64,000 nucleotides of DNA from positions 1-64,000 of the forward strand of contig JASANC010004087.1 of assembly GCA_030248135.1 (NCBI GenBank), written 5' to 3'. Position 1 is the first letter of the stretch. Every line of letters begins with the position of its first letter. Both the position numbers and the translations under genes were made by a program. Source of the stretch: Theristus sp. LFF4_11 (taxonomy: Eukaryota; Nematoda; Chromadorea; Monhysterida; Xyalidae). The notes under the pieces are model-generated. The model saw nothing but the letters and a program-made list of their open reading frames with translations, searched no databases and had not been told where the DNA came from. This document shows, piece after piece, positions 1 to 15,326 of this stretch.

Positions 1-3968
<3,968 letters not shown>

Positions 3969-4594
3969 AGTTGATGCACTTTGGTGCTGTCGTTTCTTTT
4001 TTCATTTGTTTTTCTTGGTCCTGTTTTCTGGGTTTTTCATCATTCCACTGCTTATCAATTCAAAAAATAATTTCGCTGGTGTTCGTGGGGAGTTTCGTTT
4101 TGTGTTTGTTTCTTTGTTGAGTTTCCGTATGATCGCTGCGTTGATTTTCTCATGCGATTGCTCTTTTGAACCCGTTACAATTCTTCGGTCTTTTTTGTTT
4201 TCACGGACGTCATTTTGTTTTCAAAAGTGAAAAAACGTATCTTGCTGAATGAATGCAGTTTACTATAAGTCATATTTGTGTGTGGTTCCCTTTTTATTTG
4301 CTCATGCGTTGTGACCTTCCATGCATGATATTTGGTTGTGTTTTTCGTGTGGATATTGCTGAGTTACTTTGTGAAGTTTTGCTGATCTGACCATCACATT
4401 TTTGTTCACCTTTTGACTACATACCGCAATTTTTAGTTATTTTGAGAAATATAGAAATAGCGGTAGACAAGAAAGTGGACAGAAATGTTTGATTTGACAT
4501 CGTTATTTTTGTATTCTTTTTGATTGGTCCAATTCAAAAAGCAAGACCGTTTGGAGGCGTAAGTGTGAAAGCATTTAGCGGCAACTGACATCGA

Positions 4595-4633
<39 letters not shown>

Positions 4634-4634
4634 G
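4595..4634. repeat. (ATT)n microsatellite
   Basis: About 13 uninterrupted ATT triplets. Between the helicase stop and the calmodulin start (3969-5396) this is the only structured feature I see; the rest is AT-rich, T-rich intergenic DNA. Confidence 0.95.
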
Positions 4635-5396
4635 GACGTTCAAAAATCGTAGTGTATGAGAACTTGACTTGTGAGAACGTTTGCGCTCAAAAGTTCCAGT
4701 GCGAAGATGTTTATTGTTGAAGGAATTGTCGAGGTGTATTATTATTTGAGATTCGAATAATATTTCAGATTTTTGGAAAGATTTTTGAAAGATGCAAAAC
4801 ATTTTGGAGAAAAGAACAAACCGGTGTTGAAAGAAGTTCTTGGTTCTTATAATTGGACGTTTTTTATTAGTCTGTTGTTGTTTTTGCGGGTACAAAACAA
4901 GTTTTCAGGGTAATGAAAAGAAAGTTTTTGTTGTCGCGTGATAAACTTGGGCGGACTGTAGGTTGCGAGCAGTGCAGTCGAAATGAAACCAGTGATGAAT
5001 GTTCGGTTGGGTTTTGTGCTGACTTGACAATTGACAGTATTGGATTTCAGCCATGACTGTGCATCACTCGAATGCACCAAAGTTTGACTTGCAAGATGCT
5101 TCCCCAAACACCGGCCTCCTGCAAATACAGCTGTCATTTTCGAGTGAGAAAGTTTTGGCGTTTTATTGATTTCTGCGGCAGCGGCGTGCGTTTTTTGGTC
5201 GACTTGGTTTTGATCGTCGCGCGCGCATGCTGCGGGAGTGACGTCACAGACGTAAAGGCATGGCAGAACAAGTGCAGTCGCTTGGTCATGGTCTCAGAGC
5301 ATAAAATACCACAAGAGCAGTGCCACACTCGCTTTTGCTTTGTTTTGGTACTTTAAAAACGGCAGGCTATCAGCGTTTGCAGAAATTCATCTTGAA

Positions 5397-6454
5397 ATGG
5401 TGAGTGACTTTTTGAATTTTGATTTCCGATTGTGTGTGTGCCAATCTCATGTGTGTTGTCTGATTTCTAAGCTAAACTTCAGGCAAACGAGTTGACCGAT
5501 GAGCAGATCGCTGGTGAGCGGAGTCAGGAGAAAAGCACTATATTAAAGTTTTTCTACTTCATCCTCGTTTTGCCGCGAAACTAGAGTGTTTAGTTGCAAG
5601 AGCGTCACGATGTGTGCAGATTGCAAAGAAGCGTTTTCGCTGTTTGACCGCAACGGGGACGGTCTGATCACGGCTGATGAGCTGGGCGATGTCATGCGAT
5701 CGCTGGGACAACAGCCGACGCAAAGGGAACTGCAACGAGTGATCAATGATGCCGACACCGACGGTGACACGCGTTTATGTGATGGCTGCTGATTGGCTAC
5801 ATTCTGTTCATGTGCTCATTGGGCGTTCTAAACTGTCAGGATTTTACCACTGTGTGGAGTCGTTGTCTTTTGGGGATTTAGCGGCCGTAGAAATTGAAAT
5901 TGATCTCAAATCACTAGTGCCCTTGGGACAGACCAATGGTTCAGGCTTGTCATCCTCGTCCCCTTCTCACGTTGACCCAGCCCATGGTAAGCAGTCCAAT
6001 CCCTAAAACGTGCCAAATATGAAGAAAATAATGTGCAGGCAACGGTGCGTTGGACTTTCCGGAGTTCTTGACAATGATGTCGCACAAAATGAAAGTGACC
6101 AAATTCGATCAACTGTTGAATGAGGCTTTCAAGGTTCGCTGCGATCTACATGATTGGGCTGAGAGTTACGAGAGTGGTTGATTACTGCGTGTGCACAGTT
6201 TTTATCGCTTCAGCTGTTCGACCAACACAACAACGGCTACATCAGCAAGGATCAGTTGCAGCACGTCATGAAGAGCCTCGGCGAGCAACTGAGCGACAAG
6301 GAGGTCACTGCAATGTTCAACGCTGCTGACCGCGATGGTGACGGCAAAATCAACTATGACGGTGCGTGCTATGTTGCACATTTGCAATGTTTTGAAACTC
6401 TCTCATCGAACACTTTTTGCAGAATTTGTCGACATGATGCAAAACAGCAAATGA
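5397..6454 (+). CDS. calmodulin-like protein, four EF hands
   Basis: Ca2+ sensor of the calmodulin family, 150 aa. Exons: 5397-5399 (ATG alone), 5483-5513, 5620-5763, 6039-6133, 6214-6361, 6423-6454. An intron directly after the ATG is the classic animal calmodulin gene structure, and this fixes the start. EF loops: EF1 [12 protein letters not shown] (from residue 21), EF2 [14 protein letters not shown]3 [12 protein letters not shown] and EF4 [12 protein letters not shown]. Loops 1, 2 and 4 keep Asp/Asn at positions 1, 3 and 5 and Glu at 12. EF3 has His at position 3 and Gln at position 12, so its Ca2+ binding is probably weak. The central linker keeps KMK. The sequence is too divergent for canonical calmodulin, which is nearly invariant in animals, so this is more likely a calmodulin paralogue; troponin C is less likely given the length and the very short N-terminus. 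Confidence 0.94.
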
Positions 6455-6464
6455 CACAACGGGA

Positions 6465-6470
6465 AATAAA
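6465..6470 (+). terminator. candidate poly(A) signal of the calmodulin-like gene
   Basis: An AATAAA hexamer lies about 10 nt after the calmodulin-like stop codon. It is unusually close, so a later signal may be used instead. Confidence 0.35.
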
Positions 6471-6750
6471 AACTCCGTCGAAAGTATTGGCTGTTTTTTT
6501 CAAGTTTATCGCTGTGCATCGTACCAAACGTCCCCCACTGTGATAGCAATTTTATGTGTTCGGCATTTTATACTGGCGTTTGTTTGCTACTGACATGTAT
6601 GTAACCCATTCTTTTTATTAGCTGCTTAATTTTGGCGCAGATTAGTTCTGTAGTCGATAAACTTGCTAAAAAAATTGTCGTTGGTGATTGCAACAAATCA
6701 GTGTCGGGTTCTCGACCCTAAAAATCTGTATTGCTGCGGCGACCAAACAA

Positions 6751-9402
6751 ATGCACGAAACAATTGTAGTCGGTGGTGGCATTGTGGGCAGCTGGACAGC
6801 GCTGCACTTGATGCAGCAGTTCAATCAACGTAATGTGAGTTCTGTTTTTTTAATGGAGTTTTTTTTGTCGGAAAAAGCATTTTATTGATTTGCTTTTTTG
6901 TTTTGCAAAACCTTTGGCTTGACAGCCCTGCCCGATGTTGCAGCACACCATTGGTGCATTCTTTGGTGACAAATCTGTGCGACGGCTGATAGAAATTGAT
7001 CACTTGCAATTAGGTGCTGCTGTTAGAACAATTCGCACTGCCGCACACGCGTGGCAGCTCGCACGGTCAGTCGAGGGCGTTCAAAGTCACTGGCCATCCC
7101 GATCCAGCGTTGATAAAGCACTCGTTTGAACTGTGGATGCAGCTGCAGCGGGACAACAATGCTCAAAATGCATCCACTCAGGGAGGGCGGTGTCGAAAAA
7201 AACGTTACTGTTCAACGGAAACTTGACAGCAATTCTCGTTTCCATTGACCCTAATATTTTTGAATGATATCTTTTTGCATCAGTGACGTTTCGTTTTTGA
7301 CACCGCAACTCGCAACCAACGTACAGCCGCTGTTCATTCCGACCGGTCGACTGACGTTCAGCTACGATTCAGCCGATTTCTTGGAGCGATGGGCCGACGA
7401 ATTGCGAAAGAACTCTGTTGCACATGAGCTGCTGGATGAGCATGAGATCAGAAATCGTTTCCCCACCATCAACTACCCGAAGCACAAAGCAATCTATGAG
7501 CCGGGGAGCGGCATTTTACGAGCCCATCAGTGTTTGCTCTCGGTTCAGTGGCAGTTCACGGCACTCGGCGGCAAAATTGTTGACGGCTGCAAAGTGGTGC
7601 AGATTGTGCAAGGGTCGGTTGATTTTTTTCAGAAAAAGAGTCAATTTTTTGTGGCGGATGGTGGAAGTTTCAGAAAACCTACGTCAATTCCGTCAATCCG
7701 TTGCCTCATTTGCAATCCTTCGCGAAGAGAAAATTCAGTATAACTTTTTTCTGCTGCGTTCAGCGACCGCCAGCGACATTTGTGCGTTCACACGAGCGAC
7801 GGTCAGATGTACACAGCTGCCAAGGTGGTGACGGCCGTGGGCGCGTGGTCTGCAAAGTTGTGGCCAGGGTGTGCCGCGTTCATTCAGCCACAAGCGAGCG
7901 CACATTTGTACTGGCGATCAAACAAACCGGGCGCCTACAGCGCAAATCACGGATTCCCGATTATCAGGTGAACTCCCGCTTTTACGTCTATCACTGGAAT
8001 TTTGTCCTTCCATGGTTTTTTTGTGAATCGGTTTTTTAGCCGTCCGTTAGCGTCCCTGATTTTACAGCCAGATACCAGAGCGCGACGTCTACGGGCAGCC
8101 AGCGAGTGAATACGAAGATTTGATGAAATTGGCTCATTGCGATGCAGCGCCGTGCGATCCAGGGCCGTTTGTTTGTTCAAAAGACTTGAAAAAATTGAGC
8201 CATCAAAAAGGGCGTTTTGATTTCCATTGCCTAATTTTTTTGCCAGAAGATTTTCTTTGTCTTTTAAAAAGCGTCACTACTAAATTGACTACTATTGTTG
8301 TGAGATCGGCAAACTTTCTGCTGATTTTGGTACCAAGTTCCGTAGGCAATATAGAAATAGATTCGTTATACAGTGTAGTATCAACATTTAGGAGTAACTT
8401 TAAATGGGGGGGGGGGTACAATTCCGGCCCGCTAATTCCGGCCTGAAGAATTCCGGCCCGCTCATTCCAGCCCGAAGAATTCCGGCCCGGAGAATTCCGG
8501 CCCGGAGAATTCCGGCCCGGAGAATTCCGGCCCGGAGAATTTTCGCCAGCACGAACAATATTAAACCACACGAAGTGATTTTGGTAATGAAATAATAAAA
8601 TCAAAATATCGATGTTCACATGTTTTCAATGATGTTCGTCCTGTTTGCTTTTTTGGAAAGTGAAACCTTTTGGAAAAAAAGAAACTACAACTAAATTTTT
8701 AAATTTTTTTATCATGAACTGGATTTGTGACCCTTTTACCTTTATTAGGAACCTACAACAAGTCACTGCAAGCAAGTTCTAAACAAAAATAAAAAAATCA
8801 CTTAAGGATTTATTCACCAAAAATTACTTCGTGTGGTTTAATATTGTTCTTGCTGGCAAAAATTCTCCGGGCCGGAATTCTCCGGGCCAGAATTCTTCGG
8901 GCCGGAATTCTTCGGGCCGGAATGAGCGGGCCGGAATTCTACGGCCCGGAATTTCGCGGGCCGGAATAGTACACGAGCCCTTTAAATGCAACTTTGGTAG
9001 CCACGTTTTATCAGTGTGCACAACATGCCAATTGTCGTGCCAGATCACCCCAACGAGACGTCAATCGCGTGTCAAGTGCGCAAAGCATCAGCATACGTCC
9101 ACGAGCACTACCCGCATTTGGACAGCACTGCGCCAGCCATCGTAGAGCGCTGTCTGTTCGCAGCCACACCGGACGGCGAGGCAATCCTGGATGTGCACCC
9201 TGACTTCACGCAACACCACAACGTCATCGTCAATCTAGGCTTCTCTGACGCCGGTTTCATGAGCAGCCCTGGTTTGGCGAACATACTCGCGCATTTGGTC
9301 GTTGGCGACGTGGAGCGATTAAAACGCATGGGGTACAACGTTGAACGGTACCAGTTGAAACGATTTTTGAAGACGGGAAAAGGTGCTCACAACGAAAAGT
9401 GA
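6751..9402 (+). CDS. PIPOX: peroxisomal sarcosine/L-pipecolate oxidase-like flavoenzyme
   Basis: FAD-dependent amine oxidase of the monomeric sarcosine oxidase family, which oxidises sarcosine or L-pipecolate and produces H2O2. Exons: 6751-6834, 7014-7189, 7284-7613, 7764-7967, 8068 to about 8175, and about 9046-9402; the borders around the large last intron are uncertain. The N-terminus carries the dinucleotide-binding motif VVGGGIVGSW, followed by the family motif LLLEQFALPHTRGSSHGQSR. Near the C-terminus, ERCLFAATPDGEAILD contains the Cys that covalently holds FAD in this family, and NLGFSDAGFM matches the usual GFSGHGF region. Length is about 420 aa, near the vertebrate enzyme. The C-terminus ends in Asn-Glu-Lys, with no SKL-type peroxisome signal. 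An inverted-repeat element fills most of the last intron. Confidence 0.9.
8400..8990. mobile_element. foldback-type element FB1 (subrepeat AATTCCGGCCCGGAG)
   Basis: Two inverted arms enclose an AT-rich core. Each arm contains tandem copies of a ~15-bp unit around AATTCCGGCCCG (8419-8540 left; the reverse complement at 8863-8966 right). The arms continue inward as non-tandem inverted sequence (8546-8581 matches 8819-8858 reversed). No transposase ORF is visible in the core. It lies in the last intron of the oxidase gene. Arms built of short tandem repeats are the hallmark of foldback transposons. Confidence 0.8.
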
Positions 9403-9869
9403 CCTGTGAAGATACGTTGTGTGCGATCTGTAGTGTTTTTCAGCAGGTTTCACTTTATTTTCGGTGAAGTTAAAATTAGCAATTTGCCATATTTGTCCAC
9501 AATTAGCAATTTGCCATTTGTCCACATTCACCATTAAAACAGCTGATAGTCACATTTTTTTCTCATTTTGTCACGTTCAATATCGAAGACCGCTCCAGTG
9601 CACCAGGGCGAGCCTTCTGGGGTGATATGGTCAAAACATTCGATCACGTGCAGCCTGGCTAATGATGAATTTGGTTGTGATGCCTCGCCACACAGGCTGC
9701 AACAACAGCAACGACCCAACAGTCAGACAATTTCAAGTGAGTTGCGCTCGATGCATTGCATGGTCATGGCAGCAGCGCATTCAGTTTTTGTGTGTTGAAG
9801 GCGAATCTGACTTGGTTTTTTTTCGCACTCGACAGAACATTTGACAAGAACTTTCAATTGCACTCAATC

Positions 9870-9875
9870 AATAAA
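9870..9875 (+). terminator. possible poly(A) signal downstream of the oxidase gene
   Basis: An AATAAA hexamer about 470 nt after the oxidase stop. Nothing else in 9403-10280 is convincingly functional. Confidence 0.3.
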
Positions 9876-10280
9876 AGCACAGGTGCGTTTTGCATTTGGA
9901 GCAATCTAATGATGGCTGCAGCGACTGGTTTTATTTCTGATGCATTGTGTTAACTCATTCATATCGAATTGCATCAAATTCCATCGCCGTCCAGTCCCGG
10001 TACAGTGCAATGTTCGTAATATCTGCCCAGAAAAAACGTCAGTATTTGAAAAGCAATTGCGAGCTTTCAGACACTTCCTGATATTCTAAACCACTAAGAG
10101 AAGAATACCACTAAACTAAACCCCCATTCACAAGCTCAGCGATTTGTCGCCGCTACAAAAACGGTAATGGTTAAAAAATGGACGCACATAAAAAGTGTTT
10201 CAAAATGCTTAAAAAGCCAGTAAAATGTTTTTTTGAAGTCAGCCACTGTAGTTTTACCGCCCTAGTTAATACGTAGGTAT

Positions 10281-10514
10281 TGTGGACTTATTCAAACGTG
10301 TCCTGGCTAAAATGACGTCATTTGCTTTAAAAACGCCCGTTTGTCAAAAGTACAGGCACTAAAATGTCAGTTTGGAGTGACTGATTCGACATTCACCATT
10401 TGTTTACGGGAAGAAATCGGCGAAACAGAAAGTCTGGTTTGCTGTGAACGGCAAGCGCATGTTTGGCGACACATGACGTCATTTCAGTGGGACACGTTTA
10501 AAAAAATAGATCAT
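10281..10514. mobile_element. MITE copy 1, TIR around AAACGTGTCC...ATGACGTCAT
   Basis: A ~235-bp non-coding block nearly identical to 23033-23265. The ends are inverted copies of one another, sharing AAACGTGTCC and the palindrome ATGACGTCAT. No ORF of note. The two copies differ at few positions, so mobilisation was fairly recent. Confidence 0.85.
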
Positions 10515-11990
10515 ACTAATGATTCCTTTTTAGCCACAAGCGATTTTGTCTCGGCGACAAGTCGCTGAACATGTGAATGCGGCATTAGAGCAGAAAAAGG
10601 AGAAAAACAGTAAAGACCGCTGCTCTCAGCTCTTTAGTATAAGATAGATGCACTTCTGCGAATGTTTTCTCTTGCATAAAAAGCTTCATGCATAAAGTGA
10701 AAATATACAATTTCTCCATTTGAATGCACCAACTAACAGACACAACTAACACAGCGACAGACTACTGAAAAAGTGAACCCTGCACATCATCGTTCAGTGT
10801 TCTGTTGTGTTGTGGCAGTCTTGCTTTCAATCATAATAAATAAAGCTGGTTGGTACAGCTGCATAAAATCACACGCAACAAAACCTATTTGGATATACGT
10901 GTCGTCGATTCTCATTTTGCTTAATTTTGATGGTGGGTACAGTGATCCCTATTTCTGTTTGTTTTCAGTTGTCTGGTTCTGTTTTACAAGATTGTAGTTT
11001 CTTCGCCAGCCCAGTGGTGTTGTAAAAAGATCTTTTTTTGAATTTGCAGTATTGCACTGCTGTGCAGCTGTGTTTCTTAGGATGTGGAAAAAATAGATAT
11101 CTCTCAATTATAAAAGAAAATTTCACTCTCCGACACGATGATAAGTTCAACGGTAGTGAATACTTTTTTCAAAAACATTAGCTAACATTTTTCAGTCACT
11201 ACGTTAACAGAAAGGAACAAGAAGAAAAGGGGCAGACAAGGGCTGAGCGAACGCTAATGGACGGAAATTAGCAACGGCACAAAAGAGCACATGCTTCCAC
11301 TGCCGTTTTTTGCGCTAAACGTAATAACATTGCCGCAAAATTGTCTGGTGCGTCTGTTTGCTTTGTTGACTCTGGACTTGACCAGCAAGAGATAACGTAG
11401 CTCGATGCTCGAAGCTTCTCGAAGACTTATTCCTACTCCACGGAGTCTCATACTTGAAAAATGAACCCTCAACTTCAATAGCACCTATGGCAACAAGTTT
11501 CGGTGCTTGTGACGTGTTGTTTTGACTTTGTATCTCAGTTGCTAGATCATGCAAAGACAACATGCGTCAGAGATAGTTGTATTGTAAATGTGTTTGTATG
11601 ACTCCATAACTCAGTCTAGTCCCACATGTTGCTGTGTGGTTCGGTTTTAGTTTAGTTTCACAGTGTTAGCTAAGTTGTACAATTGTTTAAGCATAATGCC
11701 TAGTCTAACCAACATTGTTTTTGATAGGGTGACTCATGCTATGCAATGAAAGTAAGAGAAATAAAACTATGGCGTTTCTGACATCCACAAATTCAAGCAA
11801 GCCCACCACGATGACTGGCCGAACAACGAGCTTGATTGAATACTCACTGCTCTCTGCTATGCGTCCAACAAGCAGCTATACATCTGTTCATGAGATGTAC
11901 CTTAACTGCAACTATGGTTTTGATCATATTTGTTTTTACTTACAGGCAAACATCGAGACCAAAAAAGTGGATTTTACACGAAACTACAAA

Positions 11991-12178
11991 ATGTCTGACA
12001 AGATGACAAAATCCGACGACGGCAAGGGCAGTCGAACGAATTATCTGGACGTGAATTTTATGCCGAACTCCGGAAATAAGGTGCCGACCGTTGTGGATGA
12101 GCATAGTCGCCGACGGAGTCTGCAGCCTTCGTGGTCGTGGGCACGCATGACAGCGTTCTATGAAGCTCGACAACGAAG
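11991..12178 (+). CDS. candidate distal first coding exon of the TMCC-like gene
   Basis: An isolated coding-like exon that opens with ATG 46 nt after a good 3' splice site (ends 11945), so it probably follows a 5' UTR intron. It encodes 62 aa starting MSDKMTKSDDGKG, and then has a GT donor in phase 2. The next suitable acceptor is the TMCC exon at 18292, which needs exactly phase 2. I infer an alternative promoter about 6 kb upstream of the main one. Its codon content is clearly richer in G+C than the surrounding DNA. It could instead belong to an unrelated gene with no other exon that I can find. Confidence 0.5.
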
Positions 12179-12511
12179 GTCACACTATTTCTTTTACTTC
12201 AACCTGGTTTATTATAAACTATGGAAGAAAATGCTCGGAACAGGCAAACGATAAACTGGAGAGATGAGTCATTGTTCTTAGTTTTTTTGCAAACGTTTCT
12301 ATTTCATGTTTTACAACGTTTGTGCAGTACTATGCTCACCTTTTTTTGTCTAGGTGTTTCGTTTTACCGTGACTGATTTGTATCAATACGAAATAGTACT
12401 CGCGGTGACTCACCCCTGCGGTGTTCAGATTCAATTCAACAACTTTCTCCTGTCCTGTTTTTGAAGAAAGAAAAATTGAGCTACACATGTTGTGCACATG
12501 TGCACGGAATG

Positions 12512-12600
12512 GCCTAATAAACACAGCAGCTTTTTTCAGGGTGCAATAAGCGCACTAACTTTTAATGAAAGAAAAAAGACGTTCAGAAAACGTGCTGCTA
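12512..12600. repeat. fragment of the 60.9-kb mariner-like MITE (left end)
   Basis: Shares the terminal block containing GCAGCTTTTTTCAGGGTGCA and the following AAAAAAGACGTTCAGAAA with the complete element at 60906-61179. Only the left part is recognisable here. Confidence 0.6.
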
Positions 12601-13786
12601 CATCCTTCAAATGGAGCGGAGCAAACTGAACATAATGTTTAATTTTTCCTTGATCAGGGAATCGGACTGAGACTAGGATTAAAACTTTGCACGGCTTTTT
12701 TCCTGCTTTTGATTTCTTTCTCCGCTTCTGTTGTTTGTTTGCTTTTCAATTCATTGCGATTGGAACAGATTGGATTTGGATCTGGTTTGGAAAATCAATT
12801 TTGTGACAAAATCACAAAAAAATTAACTTCACTCTGTTCGTCGGGCGAAGTCAGCGGACGGAGGATGAGGATTCGACCACACAAACCGCATTCCCATGCC
12901 CATCTTCTTACACATCATCTTCAATCAAACGTCGAACTTGGATGGAAATAAAAACTGTTGATTCGAAACTGACAAATTAATGACGAATGAATAACAGACA
13001 AATGTGACGAAGAATTCAAACTATGTGAAGGTGGAGAATGAGCATTGTTTCTGGCAGTGTTTTGTTCGATGATCCTGTCGATTCAATGGTTGTTTTTCAA
13101 TCACATTCGCAACGAAACAAAAACCAACTTTGCTGCTGCTGCGAACTTTTGAAGAACGCATACTGAGATGGGACTTAAAATAAACAAAAAATCAGTCAAC
13201 GAATACAAAAAACCATCAAATTAATTGCATTATTTTATTCCAATCGGCGTGTTGTGATGATCCCACAGTTCATCTCGTCTGGACCTGTTCTTGATCCGCT
13301 AGGTTTGTTTTGTTTTTATGTGTATTTTTTCTGGCCAAAGGAGGCCCATCAAATTTCGTCAGCGGTCGAAGGAAGCCCGCCCAGCCGGAGCAGCACCAAC
13401 TAACAACTAGGGTTGAAATTTTCATTTTTTTCAGAACCCTTTTTTGAGTTAGCTTTGTAGTCTCGTATTAGCACTGGGTCGTGGGACCCTGAACACAAGA
13501 CCAACAGTCAATAGTGCCGCACCACGCACCACCATAGAACGCCGGAATGAAGTCATGAAACTTCCTCACATAACGCATTGCAGAACACATAACATGAGCA
13601 GACATTGGTGAATCAGCTTACGTGCAAAAACGAAAACTAATGTTTTGTTTTATGATTTCATTCAGGAGCTCTGTGGCTGTGATGCAGCACTACTGACTAG
13701 AAAGCGTTTCTGCAACTGACTCCAGAGGAGCCAACAGGATTCCACAAACCAAGGCTTCGCTTGTTCTGACCAAACACGGTCGGAGC

Positions 13787-14168
13787 TAGGGTTGTCATGG
13801 AAAAAGCCGGTTTCTTTTCTGTTTTAAAACCGATTTTTTAAAGTTTTTTTCACGAAAAAAAAACAGTTTTTTATTTTAAAAATTTTCAAACTTCGTTGTC
13901 AAATATTACAAGTTTTTGACTGATTGATAAAACGTGAAATTATATTTTTGAAAGAACGGGTGCAGCGAACTGTGTCGAACTGAACTGATGAAACATCATT
14001 TTGCAGAACCTTTTGTTGGCGATTTGAAACGCTAACTGATGAAATGTTATTTTTCAAACGCCATCCGCTACCAGTTGCACCATGCAGTTCCGCAAATCTC
14101 GCCCCAATTTTATCAGGAGTCGCATCAGGTCCAGTCAAACCAGGAACGGTCGTAGCAGTCCCACTTAG
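13787..14168. mobile_element. half copy of a hAT-like element (reversed right half)
   Basis: Begins TAGGGTTG and then matches the reverse complement of the right half of the complete element at 54045-54879, including the block around CGAACTGTGTCGAACTGAAC. Its left flank CGGTCGGAGC recurs imperfectly as CGGTCGTAGC near 14145. It lies next to a left-half copy, so the pair looks like a rearranged or fused insertion. Confidence 0.65.
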
Positions 14169-14177
14169 GGTTGGCTA

Positions 14178-14590
14178 GGGTTGGTAAAAACCGGTTTTTT
14201 ACATTGCCAGGAAAAAACCGGTTTCTTTTCCGTTTTTCCCAGCTCCTAAAATTTCCAGAACTTGGCACCTTCAGCTCAAAATAGGAAATACATTAAAATT
14301 AGTGTTTTTGAGCAGCGTAAAACGCTGTTTTCAGTCATACAACTGACCCCAGTTGCTATGTTTTTGTTTCAAATCAAATCCATTTCGTTTTTATTTGTTT
14401 TCAGGGAACACGTTCAATAAATTTAAAAAGACAACGACTGGGCAGTGACCGTGTAGGTTTGGGAGCGGTGGGATGGTTGCAAGACCAGAGAACTGACCCC
14501 GATTTGGGGGGCGGCGAGATTTGCAGAACTGCAAAGTGAACTTGGTAGCGGATGGCGTTTGAAAAATAAGCAGAAAGCATGCAACACATG
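14178..14590. mobile_element. half copy of a hAT-like element (left half)
   Basis: Starts TAGGGTTGGTAAAAACCGG and follows the left half of the element at 54045-54879, including CAAAATAGGAAATACAT and AGATTTGCAGAACTGCAAAG. The match stops near 14575, where it runs into a fragment of another repeat related to the MITE at 29801-29951. No coding capacity seen. Confidence 0.7.
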
Positions 14591-14861
14591 ATCACCAACC
14601 AATCAACTAATAGTCTATAATTTAGAGCTGGACTGTAATCGAGAAACAAGCAAGCCATGGACAAAGAGAGGACCCGCGAGACATGGTCGCACCAATTTTA
14701 AAGGCAACAAAATTATATTTTGGTTTGTTGGCTGCGAATTGACCAAAAAAACAACACAGGCGAGCCTTAGCTCACGAATGGGACTGCACGAGGTCGTGCG
14801 TGACTACGTAATTTCGATTTCCGTTGGGCTGAGCCTGGGCAATTCACTTTGCGTTCGGCCA

Positions 14862-15326
14862 TAGTTGTTCTAGGGGGGGGGCCTGGGGGGGCCGGCCCCC
14901 CCCCAAAAATTTCCGAATCTATCTCTATCAGACAGGTTTTTTCGGCTCAGCTATTATCTATCTAAAAAATTTTCTCAGCCAGCTATCTATCTGAAAATTT
15001 TTGTCTTCGAAGACATAAAATGAGTCAATTTTTGACCAAAATTGACCATTTTTGGTAGTAATTCTTGAAAATTCCGCTAATTTTAGGTAAAATACGCGTT
15101 TATATTTAATTTTTAGTGTATTTTTAACATTATTTTGCTGTTTTTATTGCTTTTTAGCGTTTTAGCTATCTATCTATCAAATTTCAAAATTTTGACCGGC
15201 CCCCCCCAAAGTCACATGGCCCCCCCCCGCGGCCCCCCCAAAATTTTCCAGCTATCTATCTATCTGGAAAATTTGCTCCAGCTATCTATATCGGCCCCCC
15301 ACAACCCCTCGGCTCTGGAACAACTG
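14862..15326. mobile_element. MITE with TIR AGTTGTTCTAG and G/C-run ends, copy 1
   Basis: About 465 bp. The ends are inverted (TAGTTGTTCTAG and CTGGAACAACT), followed inside by long G or C runs and repeated CTATCTATCT blocks. It is flanked by a 12-bp direct repeat TGCGTTCGGCCA (14850-14861 and 15327-15338). A second copy lies at 51229-51628. Non-coding. Confidence 0.85.

Noticed and set aside
4575..4895. Minus-strand frame with a poly-Asn stretch
   Set aside because: The Asn run is just the (ATT)n microsatellite translated, and the rest lacks coding character.
9534..9719. Minus-strand reading frame ending CDYQLF after a possible CAG acceptor
   Set aside because: No partner exons and no family resemblance; a frame of about 60 codons is expected by chance here.
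11736..11990. Extension of the coding frame upstream of the ATG at 11991 to an ATG near 11736
   Set aside because: The segment contains a good 3' splice site ending at 11945 and is AT-rich, so it is more likely intron and 5' UTR than coding.
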